From Monocercomonoides exilis (lineage: Eukaryota > Preaxostyla > Oxymonadida > Polymastigidae), in NCBI GenBank assembly GCA_001643675.2, contig LSRY02000001.1, forward strand, positions 1,235,501 through 1,299,500: a stretch of 64,000 nt of DNA. Reading direction: 5' to 3'. Positions 10,951 to 22,573 of this stretch are shown here, in pieces. The notes below the pieces were generated by a model. That model ran no database searches and had not been told where the DNA came from. It worked only from the letters and a program-made list of their open reading frames with translations. The position numbers and the translations under genes are program-made. Position 1 is the stretch's first letter, and each line of letters starts with the position of its first letter.

Positions 10951-11704
10951 TATTGTGTCACTGAATTGAGGAGATGGAAGTGGAGGAAGAGGAAGAGGAA
11001 GGGGAAGAGGAAGAAATGAAGAAAATGAAGAAGAAGAAGAAGATAGAAGAGGAAGAAGCAGTGAAACGAGCAACGACAATGAAATCAGCTCTTCACTTTG
11101 TATGGGAAGCAACGTGTGTGTATTTCTGGGGCTAGGCAAGATACTTCCGAGTGTTCTGTTCATTCCTTCTTTTGGCTCAGTCAGACACAGCCAAAGTTGA
11201 TCAATACATCGCTTGCTCTTCATTGGAAGTTCTCTTGTTCCTTACGGCTTGATTGCCTGTGTCGCAATCACTACGGGTGAAGAAGTCTCCACAGAACTGC
11301 ATGAAATCACAGACTTCACAAATGAAGCAATAGCTATGGCAAGTTTCTCTTCGGATCTCCTCGATTCCTCTCAAAAAGAGTCTGAACTAGCTGCTCAGCT
11401 TGTGTATTGGACGGAGGCATCTGCATCTTCTGTTAAAGAAACACAATTGATTGTATTTCGCAATGCCACATTTGAAGAGCAGGTTGTGTTGTCTGAACAA
11501 GAGTCGTTCTTCAGTTGGAGTGTTGGTCACGTTGATTGCAGTTGGGTGCGCATGTGATGTGGTTGTTGTTGTTCTAATTGTGCTAGTGGTGCAGCTGGGG
11601 AAGGAGGAGAAGAAGAATCCCAAATAGTCTTAGGAAGTCGTGAAAGAACATTCAAAGGAGAAAAATAAGATGAGAAGAAATTCTTATTTAAAGCTGACAC
11701 TTTC

Positions 11705-12050
11705 TTCTTCTTCTTCTTCTTCTTCTTCTACTTTGTCTTTCTATTCCAATCTGCTTCCGCCTTCTCCTTTGCGGCTGAAAGGAAGGGCACCTTCCAGTTC
11801 TCCTCTGGCAATGTCTTCCTCATCGTCATAGGTTTCTCTTCTCCGTGCCCAATCATCAGCTGCCATAGATCCATATTCTTCTTATTCTTTCTCTCTTTCT
11901 CCTTCCTCCTCCTTCTCTTTCTCTCTTTCTTTGCCAAGAGACCCGATGGATGAACAGGACTTACCGTTCAGTCTTGTTGGGACAGAAGAATATGATCAAC
12001 AAAATGCAATGCAAATGAATCAGATGAATCAGATGAATCAGATGAACCCA
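11705..12050 (+). repeat. Short tandem repeats (TTC)n and ATGAATCAG-type
   Basis: A (TTC)n tract at about 11705-11730 and a nine-base repeat (ATGAATCAG, four imperfect units, about 12015-12045) encode Ser-rich and 'QMNQMNQMN' strings. They make short open frames here look coding. Confidence 0.6.
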
Positions 12051-12885
12051 ATGCAGAATAATAATTTGAGAAGTGGAGAAGACAGAAGCGGAGAACAAGT
12101 TCCGTTTCAAGGGAAGAATCAACAGAATGGTGAGCTGTTTTAGACAAGCAGTGAATATTTTGAAGGAGAAAAGGAAGGAGAAAGAGGAGAAGAAGGAGAA
12201 ACAGGGACAGGGATGATGAAGATGATGATGGATATAAGTATGTTTGATGTGACGAATATGGATGAAGATGCAACATCTTCTTGCACTTTTTCACGTGCAG
12301 ATGAAAGTGACATTAAGAGAGAGAAGAAAATGAAGAAGAAAAAGAAGGAGAAGGAGAAGGAAAAGGAAAAGGGAAAGGAAAAATCAAAGAAATCAAAAGA
12401 GAAAAAGAAGGTGAAGGCAAAGGCAAAGAAGGATATGGAAAGTGAGGAAGAGGAAAAAGGAGAAGAAGGAGAAGGGGAGGAGGAAAAGGAAGAAAGAAAA
12501 TAAAAAAGAAAAATCGAATAGAAAGTTTAGGAGTTGAAGAGGAAATATTATATTTTTTAGGTAATTTTTATATTTTTTCACTATTTGTTATGCCAAAAAA
12601 AAAAAATACATTGAACATTTGTTGAAGATATTTTCGAACTCTTTTCAAAAGGATATTGTTTTTCAAATTTTTTTTATTTTTTATTTTTATTTTTTTTATG
12701 AATAATCTTTTAATAAGAGTAATTCATTTTTGTAATTATCAAATTTTTAAAATTAAGTTAGTGCAATGTAGCTTAGCGAAATTTTGAAAGCTTTCAAAAA
12801 TCTCATTAATGAAATCCCCATATTTTAAATATGAAATATTACTGTTTTTTTTGTTGATTGTTTTAAGCTTTTAAATGCTTTTGAA

Positions 12886-15800
12886 ATGTTAACTTTCAAT
12901 TTGCTCAAAAAATACATCGTCATTTTAAATATTATTGGGTGTTTTATTTACTCTGAATCCGACTATGAATCGATAGTTTTAAATAAAGATTCAAATTGCG
13001 CTTTTGAGGATCTAAAGCAGAAATCATCATTATATTTCGATAAAGCGGGGAAGAATAGAATGTCTAATACTCAACTTATGAGAGACAACACAAAAATTTT
13101 GGGAACATGTTTTAGAGGTTTGAAAAAACATGCAATCAACGAAATGAGCTATTTGCTTACGAAAATGAGAATTTCAAACTCGACAATATTTATCGAAGGA
13201 GAATGCGTTATTTCCAGCTACGGGGATTCCACGATTTTTCAAGACGGTTTTTCAAATGTTTCTGTGGTAAGTTGCATTGTTTTTTCGAGAGGACAAAAAT
13301 TAGGCTGCTCATTTGCCAAAACAGGAAGCGTTTTACAGCTCAAGAACATTTCAGTTTTATCTCGAATAGATTGGATGGAAATGAATTCGTTTGTGTCCCT
13401 TGAAAGCGATTTTACAGCATCAAATCAACCATTCCCTGTGATTGTTTTATCTTCATCATTTTCATCTGTTTTAATGTCATCAACGTTTTTTGCTTCATCT
13501 ATAATTGGATCAACATTGGAGCTTCATAATTCTTCTTTTTTCAATATCAGTGCAAAGCCAAATGCGATCATACAAGAACAAGGATCTTACTCTTTCACTT
13601 CAAAAATTACAAATTGTGCTTTCAATCATGTGTACGGTGTGTATGACGGCGTGCTGATCCCTTCAATCTCTTTTGGCGTTCGCTCACTAGCAAATTTTAA
13701 CTCAACACACATTTCATGCACGCGGTGGGCAAACAAGCACTACGCAAACGAAACACTCAAAAGAGTCATACTGGATCCTTCAGTTGATAAAGAATTTACG
13801 TTTGACTCATGCACTTGGAAGGGAATTAAAGGCGATGAATTTGGCCAATGCATCTTTGCAAGAACACAAGATCATACCGTTTTAACTGTTGATGTTATTA
13901 ATTGTAAATTTCAAAACTGCACAAGCTATGATGGATCAGGAGGTGCTATCTTTGTGACTGGAAATGTGGCTGTGACACTTGAAAACACTTCTTTTTATAA
14001 TGTGAACGCTGAAAATGAAAATAAAAATAAAGAAACAACTGCTGGAGCTGTTCATATGATCAGCATTCGTTCCCCAGCAATCAGGCAATGCTTGTTTTCA
14101 GGTTGCGATTCGAGGGATGCATGCGTCGTTTACGAGCGCAAAATGTCACAGATACATCAAAAAATGGTCGACTTGAATGGAAATTACACAATTCGGCAAC
14201 AAAGTTATTACTCACAAGTTCGTGAAAGAAACAATTTTCCAATTGAAGGCAACGACAAAAAAATGCAAACAAAGTGGAATTCCGATAAAGACGAATCCTT
14301 CGAAGAAGTCGAGCCAGTGTGTTTGCAATGTACCTTTTTGAGATGCAATTCGCAAGGAAGCGGAGGCGGACTTTATCTGAAAGATGTTGAAGATCAGGCA
14401 CTTGTTTCTGAGTGTGATTTTTCCAGCTGCAAGGCTAATTATGGAGGTGCAATTAATGTTGCTGTTACAGATACAGTATTTTCGAAAGCAAGTAAACGAT
14501 CTTTCAACCAGAATCTTTTTTGTATATATATGAGCTATTTCGCTGTTAATGTGGCATATAAATATGGACATGACGTTTTTATTGTGAGTGAAGCTGATTA
14601 CAACGATGGGCTCAAGTTCTTTTCGTTGTGCAAAACAACGAAACAGAACGAAGGAGCTGTGATTCAGACGAAACGGAGTAAGCCTGAAGAATTTCTCAAT
14701 CTCACGAATTCATTTGAAGTTGCACAGCGTGTTATTGAATTGTACCCCTCTGCTCAGAATAGTGCAGTGTGTGGCTCTTCGCAACAGCAGCCGTGCCAGA
14801 GTATTTTTAAAGCTTTAGCTCAAGTTGCGTCATATGAAAATGTGAAGTTTTCAATCGTTTCGAACACAGAAATGATTGTTGATGAAATGATCAGTGTATA
14901 CCAATTGGAACTGGAGATTAATGGAAACGAAGGTGGAGCCATTTTCATAAGCCCTCAAAACTTCGTTGGATATGAAGATTGTATTTTTGATATTGCACAC
15001 AGCTTGTTTTCAATTAGAAATCTTACAATTTTGTATCCGAAAATGAAATCGTATCCTTTTGAACAAATTTTTTATGGGAGAGATGATGGTAGTCCTTTTT
15101 CAATTTTCGTGGATAATATTGTTTTCAAGTGCTACAATGATGTTCATAAACAAAACGGTACTTTTAATCAATTTCCCAATCCAAAAAAGCAATTATCCAC
15201 AAAGTCTTATGAATCTTTTTGTTTCTTTTCCGGTAATCATGGAGGGTTTATTTCTATCATAGGAAGCGCTTTTTGCGATATTCCAAGTGAAACTATAAGT
15301 TCAATTTTTGAAGAATCTTACAATCCAAGAATTACTCTTATTGACTGCACTTTTCAAAACATTACTTCTGATGAAAAGGAACCTGCCTTATTTAATGCAA
15401 GATTTTATTCACAAAGATATCTTATCATGCGGAACATCACTGCGAATTTGATAATGTCAAACATATCATCAGGTGGATTTATGAATGTGTCTTTTGCTGA
15501 GAGTTCTGAACTTGTTATCGAAAACAGCTCGTTCATATCGTGTTCTGCGTCAAGCTATGCTGGTGCATTGTCAGTTGCCACATTAAAAGGAGGAACAATA
15601 ATTCTTGATCAATTATCATTTTTGAATAATTCCGCCAAAAAATATCGCGATATGAGATTTTTTGCATGGTCATTATTGGAAGTCAACATTCAAACGATAT
15701 TTAACTTCGTTGACAAAACAATTGATGGAACGCAAATTGGGTGCTTTGACAATTTTAATTTCTTGGAAGGAATCAGCGTAACAGACTTACTTTCAGTTTT

Positions 15801-18800
15801 CATCAACAGAACGATATTTATTTCGTCATCTCGTGGAGTGGATTTTACACGCTGTGGAACTTTCAATCTACCTTGCCGTTCTTTATCATACGGATGGACT
15901 CATCTGAAGATCCCGAGTCAGATAGTTATCATTGATCTAGTGTATCTTACACAACCTGTTACTATGAATGGAACCCATATTTATTCACCATATTTTGCAA
16001 AGATTCCAGGTAAAATTGAGGTGAGCGTTGAATACAGTGGTAGTTGGGAATATTTACTTATTCTAAATGACACTGTTAGTGTTACAGGCATAAATTTTGT
16101 GCTGTGGCCAATGACAGAAAAAACAAAGAACGCAATAACTGTCGCCAGAGGTGCTTCGTTGTGGGATGATGTGATTATTTCTTTCTCTTCAACGACGGAA
16201 GAGCAGTCCATTGACTATGTAATCTTTGACATTGTTGGAGGAAATATCACTTTCTTTAACTTAAGCATCAAAGGAGAAAATACGATGATTTCCGGAGGTA
16301 TGTTCGCCTTTGGAATTGATGCAAATCGGCTTCAACTGAAAAATGTAACAATAGAAAATGTTCGAATCAAGCATGATTTCATTTCTGTTTCTCCTGATAA
16401 ATTTTGCGAAAAGGAAAAGATGAAAGAGAGAGTCAGAAAGAACATCTTGATATGGAATTTCTCGTACAACAAAACGAATGTTCTGGAAGTTTCAGAAAGA
16501 TCTTCTGGAAATGCAGAAGAGGAAATTTTTGATGGGCGTCTACTTCGAAGCAGAGAAAGTGCAAAAGTTCAATTGGAAATAAATAGCTCGCTGTTCACAA
16601 GGTTTATATGCAATGAAAATTTTGAACCTTATGGCGGATGTATTCACTGGAGCGAGAAAAATCTAGACGGAAAAGATTCTTCAACAACTAATGAAGACGA
16701 TGAAGCTGAAGAGGGTTCTGAGCTTTTTATTACAAACTGCACGTTCAGCTATAACGGCTTTAGCAATCATCTTTGTGCCGATGAGACAAAAGGAGGTGCA
16801 ATCTACTTCGCATTCCATTCACCAATTTTTCCTTTTGTGCTTCAGGATGTTTCTGTATTCAAGAACAAGGCGAATATCGGGCGCGATATCTTCATCAAAT
16901 GCCCAAACATTTCAAACAAAAAAGAATCAGAGAAATTTGGGATCAATTTCCGTCATCCACTTTGGAAAGTGCAGAACTCGATTGAGGCTGAAAGTGAAGA
17001 AGAAGGCAAAGTTGTTGACTATCTAGCATTTATTGCATATCGAAATACAACCATTTATGTTAGCGGATATGATAGCTCAGCGAAGAACTGCAGAACTGAG
17101 AAAACTTCAACCTTTTCTTCACATTCATCTGGCAATAATTCACTGTGTTTAAACGATGGTTATGTAAAACAGGAAAGTGGTTGGGACATCTTTTTCTGTG
17201 GAAGCAAAGACGATCCTTGCAGCACGGTGAATTATGCGATGACACATTTGACATCTCCAACACCTTCAATTTCACAGAAAGTTTTAATCCCCTCTCAGCG
17301 TATTCCAGATTTCATTCGAAAGAAGCAAATCTTTGGAGATGAAGACAAAGATGAGCATCTCACACTTCGTATTGTTGGAGAGCCTTCAATATTCGATTCT
17401 GTTACGTGGAAGTCACTTTCTGTGGAAGGAGAAGCAGATGGAGCTGGGCTGTTATTTGAAAAAATCGGACAGAAAGCAAATAGCCGGCAAGGAATTAAAC
17501 AAAAAGCAAATCTTTTCGAAGACAACGAACCAATGGATGATCATGTGATTATCAAAGGAAATTGCAAAATGAATAACACGAACGTCAAGATCAGTGCAGA
17601 TTTGCCAATGAACTGTCTCTTTTTTATTGATGATGCAGGAACACTTGAAGTTGAACGCTGTGCCATTTCTTCTTTAAATGAATTAATGATCATTCCTACT
17701 ATATTCAAAATTGAAGCAGGAACGCTCTTATGTACTTTGATGAAACTTAATAAAGTTCTATTTAGAAGCGAATCTTTTTTCATTGACTGTTCCGAGCTGG
17801 TCGACGAAAGCAAAGTGAATGTGCAGTTGAATAAATGCAGCTTAAACAACATAACTGTAAATGATCAAAAATCGCTGATTTTATTTTCAGCGACGGAAAA
17901 GAGTTCTTATGAAAGCAGTGCAGATAAATACTACTCAAAACCCACTTCACTTTTAACATCAGATCCCTTCTCCTCAAATCTATCTTCACTTGATCGGGCA
18001 ATTTCTTATTCACTTTTTTATTCTCATTTTTCTCAGAGTATTTCCATTCAGTTGATTGACACAAACATTTCCCTCGGTTCAAAGGAGCCTGAAAGTGGAT
18101 TCTTTTTGTCAATGAACGGTTTTGGCAATGTTCTCATTCAAAACTGCTGCTTTTTATTTGAAAAAGCTCTTTCTTTAGTAGACAATGTGCAGAAAAATGA
18201 AGCAAATACTATCTGCACTTGGACAAGTTCCTTTGTGAGTTTTATTGGTTGTTCTGTTTTTGTGCGAAATACTACATTCAGAACTAAGCAAGTTGGCGCG
18301 ATTAACTCTGAAAACAGCTATCTGTCTATCGATCCTGAATCGTTGAAAGGGAATTCAGTGGAATTGAATGAGTTTCCGAGTGTTGCACACAACATCATCT
18401 GCAAAAACGATGATTCTAAGGAGGAACGAAAAGGGATTATTGAGCTTGTCAGCAGTGCTAGAAGCTCATTCAATTCTAAACATGCTGCAAAAAACGGGAA
18501 AAGCCGAATCTTTGATGAAAGCAATGAAGAATTACCAGAGAATTTCTGGATTGAAAGCAACAACTGCTCACTTGTTGGGTTTCCAGATGAATTGATGGCG
18601 AGTCTGTTTACGCCTCTGCCTTCGAATGTGTCAAAGGCGAAGAGCGGAGAGGGGTATGAAGTGACTCTAACGGGGAAATACCTTCTGAATTGCAATCTTT
18701 TGATGGTGCTGCTCGCAAACCAGACTAATGCAGGAAAATTCACAGACGAATTGGAAGAAATTGCAGCAACCGATAAATTAAGTTGTGGCAATGAGAATGC

Positions 18801-19236
18801 AGTTTCTGCGATATTTCCTCTGGACGCCGTGGAGCGTGGTGATGGATCGGATGTGTATGTTGTGCTGAAGTTTTCAACTGAGAGAGCATTCAACAAAGAT
18901 TTGACAACATTTCCATTGCGTGTGAGCGAAGGAAATTATTCTAGCGCGATTGATGATACAATGATGATTATAATAATTGCTGTTTCTGCTGTAGTTGTTG
19001 GTGTTGGGTTTGCAGTGGCATTGTATTTTATGCGAAAACGATGGAGGAAGAAGATGCTGCTTACTGAATACGAAGAAAAAAAGAGTCTATTAACTTCGAT
19101 AAATGCAGACTTTCAGGGGTGGATGAGGAGAAAGGAGGAAAATACTGCTATCTCAAGCAATATTTCTGATTACGGAACAACCACAAAACAGATTGATATT
19201 CCTTCAGATTCACAAGATCCTTTTCTAGAGGAGTGA
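12886..19236 (+). CDS. Giant beta-helix (Pmp-like) type I membrane protein, 2116 aa
   Basis: This is a single uninterrupted frame. Residues 1 to about 25 form a signal peptide ('LLKKYIVILNIIGCFIYS'). The large extracellular part consists of parallel beta-helix repeats with recurrent GGAI/GGGL and N.(S/T)F..C motifs like those of chlamydial Pmp and Trichomonas Pmp-like proteins, and it has many N-glycosylation sequons. Three spacer segments carry a 'CG....PC.(S/T)' motif: 'VCGSSQQQPCQSI', 'RCGTFNLPCRSL' and 'FCGSKDDPCSTV'. A transmembrane helix at about 2025-2046 ('VSAVVVGVGFAVALYFM') is followed by 'RKRWRKK' and a tail of about 65 aa without a kinase domain. It is likely a surface adhesin or receptor, an inference from architecture only. 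The start ATG gives the signal peptide directly. No introns were seen, unlike the housekeeping genes nearby. Confidence 0.88.
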   Translation: MLTFNLLKKYIVILNIIGCFIYSESDYESIVLNKDSNCAFEDLKQKSSLYFDKAGKNRMSNTQLMRDNTKILGTCFRGLKKHAINEMSYLLTKMRISNSTIFIEGECVISSYGDSTIFQDGFSNVSVVSCIVFSRGQKLGCSFAKTGSVLQLKNISVLSRIDWMEMNSFVSLESDFTASNQPFPVIVLSSSFSSVLMSSTFFASSIIGSTLELHNSSFFNISAKPNAIIQEQGSYSFTSKITNCAFNHVYGVYDGVLIPSISFGVRSLANFNSTHISCTRWANKHYANETLKRVILDPSVDKEFTFDSCTWKGIKGDEFGQCIFARTQDHTVLTVDVINCKFQNCTSYDGSGGAIFVTGNVAVTLENTSFYNVNAENENKNKETTAGAVHMISIRSPAIRQCLFSGCDSRDACVVYERKMSQIHQKMVDLNGNYTIRQQSYYSQVRERNNFPIEGNDKKMQTKWNSDKDESFEEVEPVCLQCTFLRCNSQGSGGGLYLKDVEDQALVSECDFSSCKANYGGAINVAVTDTVFSKASKRSFNQNLFCIYMSYFAVNVAYKYGHDVFIVSEADYNDGLKFFSLCKTTKQNEGAVIQTKRSKPEEFLNLTNSFEVAQRVIELYPSAQNSAVCGSSQQQPCQSIFKALAQVASYENVKFSIVSNTEMIVDEMISVYQLELEINGNEGGAIFISPQNFVGYEDCIFDIAHSLFSIRNLTILYPKMKSYPFEQIFYGRDDGSPFSIFVDNIVFKCYNDVHKQNGTFNQFPNPKKQLSTKSYESFCFFSGNHGGFISIIGSAFCDIPSETISSIFEESYNPRITLIDCTFQNITSDEKEPALFNARFYSQRYLIMRNITANLIMSNISSGGFMNVSFAESSELVIENSSFISCSASSYAGALSVATLKGGTIILDQLSFLNNSAKKYRDMRFFAWSLLEVNIQTIFNFVDKTIDGTQIGCFDNFNFLEGISVTDLLSVFINRTIFISSSRGVDFTRCGTFNLPCRSLSYGWTHLKIPSQIVIIDLVYLTQPVTMNGTHIYSPYFAKIPGKIEVSVEYSGSWEYLLILNDTVSVTGINFVLWPMTEKTKNAITVARGASLWDDVIISFSSTTEEQSIDYVIFDIVGGNITFFNLSIKGENTMISGGMFAFGIDANRLQLKNVTIENVRIKHDFISVSPDKFCEKEKMKERVRKNILIWNFSYNKTNVLEVSERSSGNAEEEIFDGRLLRSRESAKVQLEINSSLFTRFICNENFEPYGGCIHWSEKNLDGKDSSTTNEDDEAEEGSELFITNCTFSYNGFSNHLCADETKGGAIYFAFHSPIFPFVLQDVSVFKNKANIGRDIFIKCPNISNKKESEKFGINFRHPLWKVQNSIEAESEEEGKVVDYLAFIAYRNTTIYVSGYDSSAKNCRTEKTSTFSSHSSGNNSLCLNDGYVKQESGWDIFFCGSKDDPCSTVNYAMTHLTSPTPSISQKVLIPSQRIPDFIRKKQIFGDEDKDEHLTLRIVGEPSIFDSVTWKSLSVEGEADGAGLLFEKIGQKANSRQGIKQKANLFEDNEPMDDHVIIKGNCKMNNTNVKISADLPMNCLFFIDDAGTLEVERCAISSLNELMIIPTIFKIEAGTLLCTLMKLNKVLFRSESFFIDCSELVDESKVNVQLNKCSLNNITVNDQKSLILFSATEKSSYESSADKYYSKPTSLLTSDPFSSNLSSLDRAISYSLFYSHFSQSISIQLIDTNISLGSKEPESGFFLSMNGFGNVLIQNCCFLFEKALSLVDNVQKNEANTICTWTSSFVSFIGCSVFVRNTTFRTKQVGAINSENSYLSIDPESLKGNSVELNEFPSVAHNIICKNDDSKEERKGIIELVSSARSSFNSKHAAKNGKSRIFDESNEELPENFWIESNNCSLVGFPDELMASLFTPLPSNVSKAKSGEGYEVTLTGKYLLNCNLLMVLLANQTNAGKFTDELEEIAATDKLSCGNENAVSAIFPLDAVERGDGSDVYVVLKFSTERAFNKDLTTFPLRVSEGNYSSAIDDTMMIIIIAVSAVVVGVGFAVALYFMRKRWRKKMLLTEYEEKKSLLTSINADFQGWMRRKEENTAISSNISDYGTTTKQIDIPSDSQDPFLEE

Positions 19237-20010
19237 ATTTAATTCTTCAATAGATCTGAAAAATATTCATTTTTTTAATTATTTGTATGTTTTTGCCTGT
19301 TTTTAAAACTAAAATATTTATTATTATTCATTTTATTTATGATATAAATTAGCTTATTATTATTGATTTATTTTTTATATTTTTATAAATCTGTAATTAT
19401 TGGAGTGATAAAAATAATATTTTCGTTTTTAGGTAGTCTTTTTATTTTTAATTTTTTGAATTTGTAGCGATATATGAGAAATGCTAGTTTGTTTTCTATT
19501 TTTAATTTTAAAACTCGAGTTTGCTTCTGACATTTATGGAGATATTCTTTAATTAATTTATATGATACAAAATGAAAACTCGAGTCCATTCGGATGTCTA
19601 TGTTTCTTTTTTTATTTATTTATTTAACATGTTTTTTGTTTTCATGATTTGAACAAATGCAATTGCAAATATCTGATAACAATGCCACAATTGTCATTTT
19701 TCTTTTCTATTGTGCTGTTCAAACACTTTCAGTACTTGATAAAGTAAAATTTCTATTTTTTAAATATTTTTATCCCATATTATTGTTGTTAACGAATAAT
19801 CTCAAAGATAAGATTTCTAAATGAGAAAGATTTCGAGACAAGTTTCTACATTTTCCCTTGCTATTTTGAAATAAAGCCAATAAATGCTTGCTTTTTGATT
19901 GCTATTTTCAAACTCTTCGCTTTTTGTTTATCAGAAAATTCGTGTTGAATCTGATGAAACTCAGAGTTTCAGTTTTAAAGAAAAATTTACACGTGTGTCT
20001 ATTTAGCATG
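19237..20010. other. A/T-rich intergenic region
   Basis: This separates the 2116-aa membrane protein gene from helical-family copy 2. Nothing beyond A/T-rich low-complexity sequence was recognised. A minus-strand frame at 19383-19589 is short and has no recognisable motif. Confidence 0.5.
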
Positions 20011-20070
20011 CTTGCAAAGAAATGGTTGCATTTATCACACCTTTTTCGTTCTGTTTTTTATGTATTAGAA

Positions 20071-21354
20071 ATGCTTCATGAATTTCATGATTTCAAAGCA
20101 GATATTCAAAAGCGGAAGCTCCTTGAATTGCATGAATTTGTGGATACGATGGAAAAAGAAGAGTTAGGTCACACATTTACTGAAGAAGTCGTCGACATGA
20201 TGTGGAAAATGATTAATAAAAATAAAAAAAATTTAGAAATTTTTTTAGAGTTACTTAAGAAGATTGGAAGCCGCGAAATACTGGAAGGGAAGCGTTCAAT
20301 ATGGTTTATTGTCTCATCTTTGAGCGAAAAAATTGAAAATATGATTAACGATGAAAATGAGAAAAAAGAAAAAAAGAACTTAAAGCTTTTGACTGACCTT
20401 TGTGAGTTCTATCTGATGAATGTTGCATGTGACATTTCCAAAGAAGTGTTAATGATATGTGTTCCTCTCCTTTTGAAAGATGCGTTGAACAAGGAGGAAA
20501 GCGAAAAAGCTCAAAAAGATGTTGAAATGGCATTGATAGCTCTAACAAATATTGCCAAAATCAATGTATGATGTCATTTCTTTGTTAATTATAATTTACT
20601 GAACATTTCATTTTTCTAACAGGAAGAGAAGGATTGTCTTTTTCTTAACGAGATCACAGAAATCATAAAGCATCATCTTGTGCATCGCAATCTAACTCAC
20701 TTTTCATACCAATTGGCATGGGATTTATTTGTTAGGAATGCAGATTTGGATTGGGAGACAGAAAGCGGAAAATTCTTTGGTGCGTTTTTTGCGAGAGAAG
20801 TTGTGGGGGAACTGGAAGAACTGAAAAGTTGTGTTTGCTGGGAGAAGAAGAAGAAGAGAAAGAGAAAGGGTGAGAAAGCAAAAGGAAGAAAAGGAAGAAA
20901 AGAAAAGCTCATATTCAAGAGATGGCACAGCACGATTCGCATGTGCTATAATTGCAGCGGTTTATGTGGAGAAGGATGGGATGAATTGGTCAGATGCCTT
21001 GTGGGACTGAGCATGACTGCAGAGGGAAGCAGCAGAGGAACATGTAGAAGATGCTTCGATCTTTTTGAAGGCATCCTATTTTGCTCGACTGATGATGTTG
21101 GCATTTTGATAAGTGGCGGTGCTGTTGATTACGTGATGGAGAAACTTTGTCAGCGAATTTTGGATAAAGAGATAACAAATTGTTGTTTGAAATTCAATAT
21201 TTCGCTTTTAAACCGAATGAGAGAAAAAATCGAAGATGAAAACGAGAAGGAAAGACAGAAGATGCAAAATAGAAGGATTATCGACTTGTTTGAGGAAGGA
21301 GGATATGAAGATCTTTCCGATTCATTTCAGTGGCGCATCCAATATCTTCTATAA
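20071..21354 (+). CDS. Oxymonad helical-repeat family, copy 2 (apparently intact)
   Basis: Two coding exons were read: about 20071-20565 and 20623-21354, joined by a 57-bp intron (20566-20622, GTATGA...TAACAG, phase 0). The N-terminal half aligns with the family ('LHEFHDF', 'QKRKLLEL', 'LKLLTDLCEFYLM', 'VEMALIALTNIAK'). The C-terminal half has 'EITEIIKHHLVHRNLTH', 'SYQLAW' and 'GGYEDLSDSFQW'. The protein is all-alpha and highly charged, with no signal peptide or membrane helix. A lysine-rich insert follows 'SCVCWEKKKK'. Paralogues have an acceptor just before this start (here TTAG at 20065-20068), so a short upstream exon is likely but I could not place it. The frame is also open upstream to an ATG at 20011. 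Of the five copies here, only this one has no stop or insertion. Function is unknown. Confidence 0.72.
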
Positions 21355-22573
21355 TGAAACGAGCATGGGATGATTGAAAATGTTTTGTGTTTGACACTGT
21401 TTTAGATAATCCATCCAAGTTTTTTTTTTTTTTTTTCATTTTTGCATAGAAACAAATTGAAGACAAAAAAACAGCAATGATATGTTTCATAAAAGCTTTT
21501 ATTTCAAGAAGAAAAATGAACTTCGAAAGAAATATATTTTGCCATTATTTTTCATTCATTTGATTGTTTCTTCTTGATAACAGTTCTGAAAATGCTTCCA
21601 GATTGTTTTTCACATCTGTCAACTCGAATAAAGCATCGTCTTTCGCTGATTCTTTCTATTATCCATTGAGAGATATTTGAACAACTCGTTCAATTTTCTT
21701 TCTTTGAGAAAAGGATAAACAGATATTCAATTTATTAATTAAAAAATTCGAAAACATTTTCCTTTTCAAAACAAAATCAATGGATTATTCTACATGTTTA
21801 GGAAAATTCAATCGGGAAAAAAACCGAAAAAGAGGAAAATAAAAAAACGAAAAGATAATTGTGATTTGTTGGATTATATAAAAAGATTTTTCAGGAGGAA
21901 TCAAATATGATAAGTTTAAGCAGTAACCTTAATGTGAAAAAGAATCCTTTGATGATTATCGGGGGAAAAATACAGTAAATAAAGGAGTTGAAGGCTTTCC
22001 CACACATGATTTTTTGAAGATCATTCATTTCATCTCACATTTTTTTGTTCAGAAAAGATATAAACTGTAAATATTTCATGAATACAGGTGAAGCAAAGTC
22101 CTCGCTTATGAACAACCCAAACATGCATTGATTTCATTATTATAACCAAAAATGAAGGTGAAAGCGCTTTTTAAGAGGAAAACAATAACTTATTATCTCC
22201 ACAACCTTTTTTTTAATTGGCATTAATAAAAATTCAAAAAAAAAATGCACAAAATATTGTTTTCGCATGATTTTTTTAATGTCTAAATATTTGTTTAGTT
22301 CAATTTTCATATCATCAAAAAATTTTCTTCTAAACTTAGATGATCAATGGTTTCCATTACAATAAAATTGAAAATAATACGCATCTGTTTTCTTTTTTGT
22401 CACTTGTCAAAGATTTTTCAGAAAAGGGGACGGGATGAATGCACGTCTTTTTATTCCTGTTTTTAAAGATTTTATTTTTCAACTATTTCTTCCACCCAAA
22501 CATGTGCTCGTTCAACGTGAATGGCTGAAGTATTATTGCTTTCTTGAACAAATTTTTTTAAAAAAAGAAAATG
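21355..22573. other. A/T-rich intergenic region between helical copies 2 and 3
   Basis: No gene or repeat unit was recognised. It contains homopolymer runs only and must hold the promoter of copy 3, but no motif could be assigned. Confidence 0.5.

Larger units (their letters stand above)
9523..12503 (+). pseudogene. Decayed beta-helix membrane protein gene, interrupted by a MITE
   Basis: Fragments match the C-terminal part of the intact beta-helix pseudokinase receptor at 37801-45516. At 9750-9970 the reading 'DYSVCVWDSSLLHFTSTS' followed by 'YPSVRRKAGW' parallels 'ICQWNGSLVALT' and 'YPSARRNVVC' in that protein. The MITE at 9985-10950 follows immediately. Downstream, 11213-11557 ('GSSLVPYGLIACV') corresponds to the juxtamembrane domain 'LLLPCNLSCQLV'. 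Low-complexity charged frames at 11931-12143 and 12213-12503 may be the remnant cytoplasmic tail. Stops and frame changes are frequent, and an N-terminal part was not found. The 9.5-11.6 kb homology is fairly convincing; the boundary at 12.5 kb is uncertain. Confidence 0.5.
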
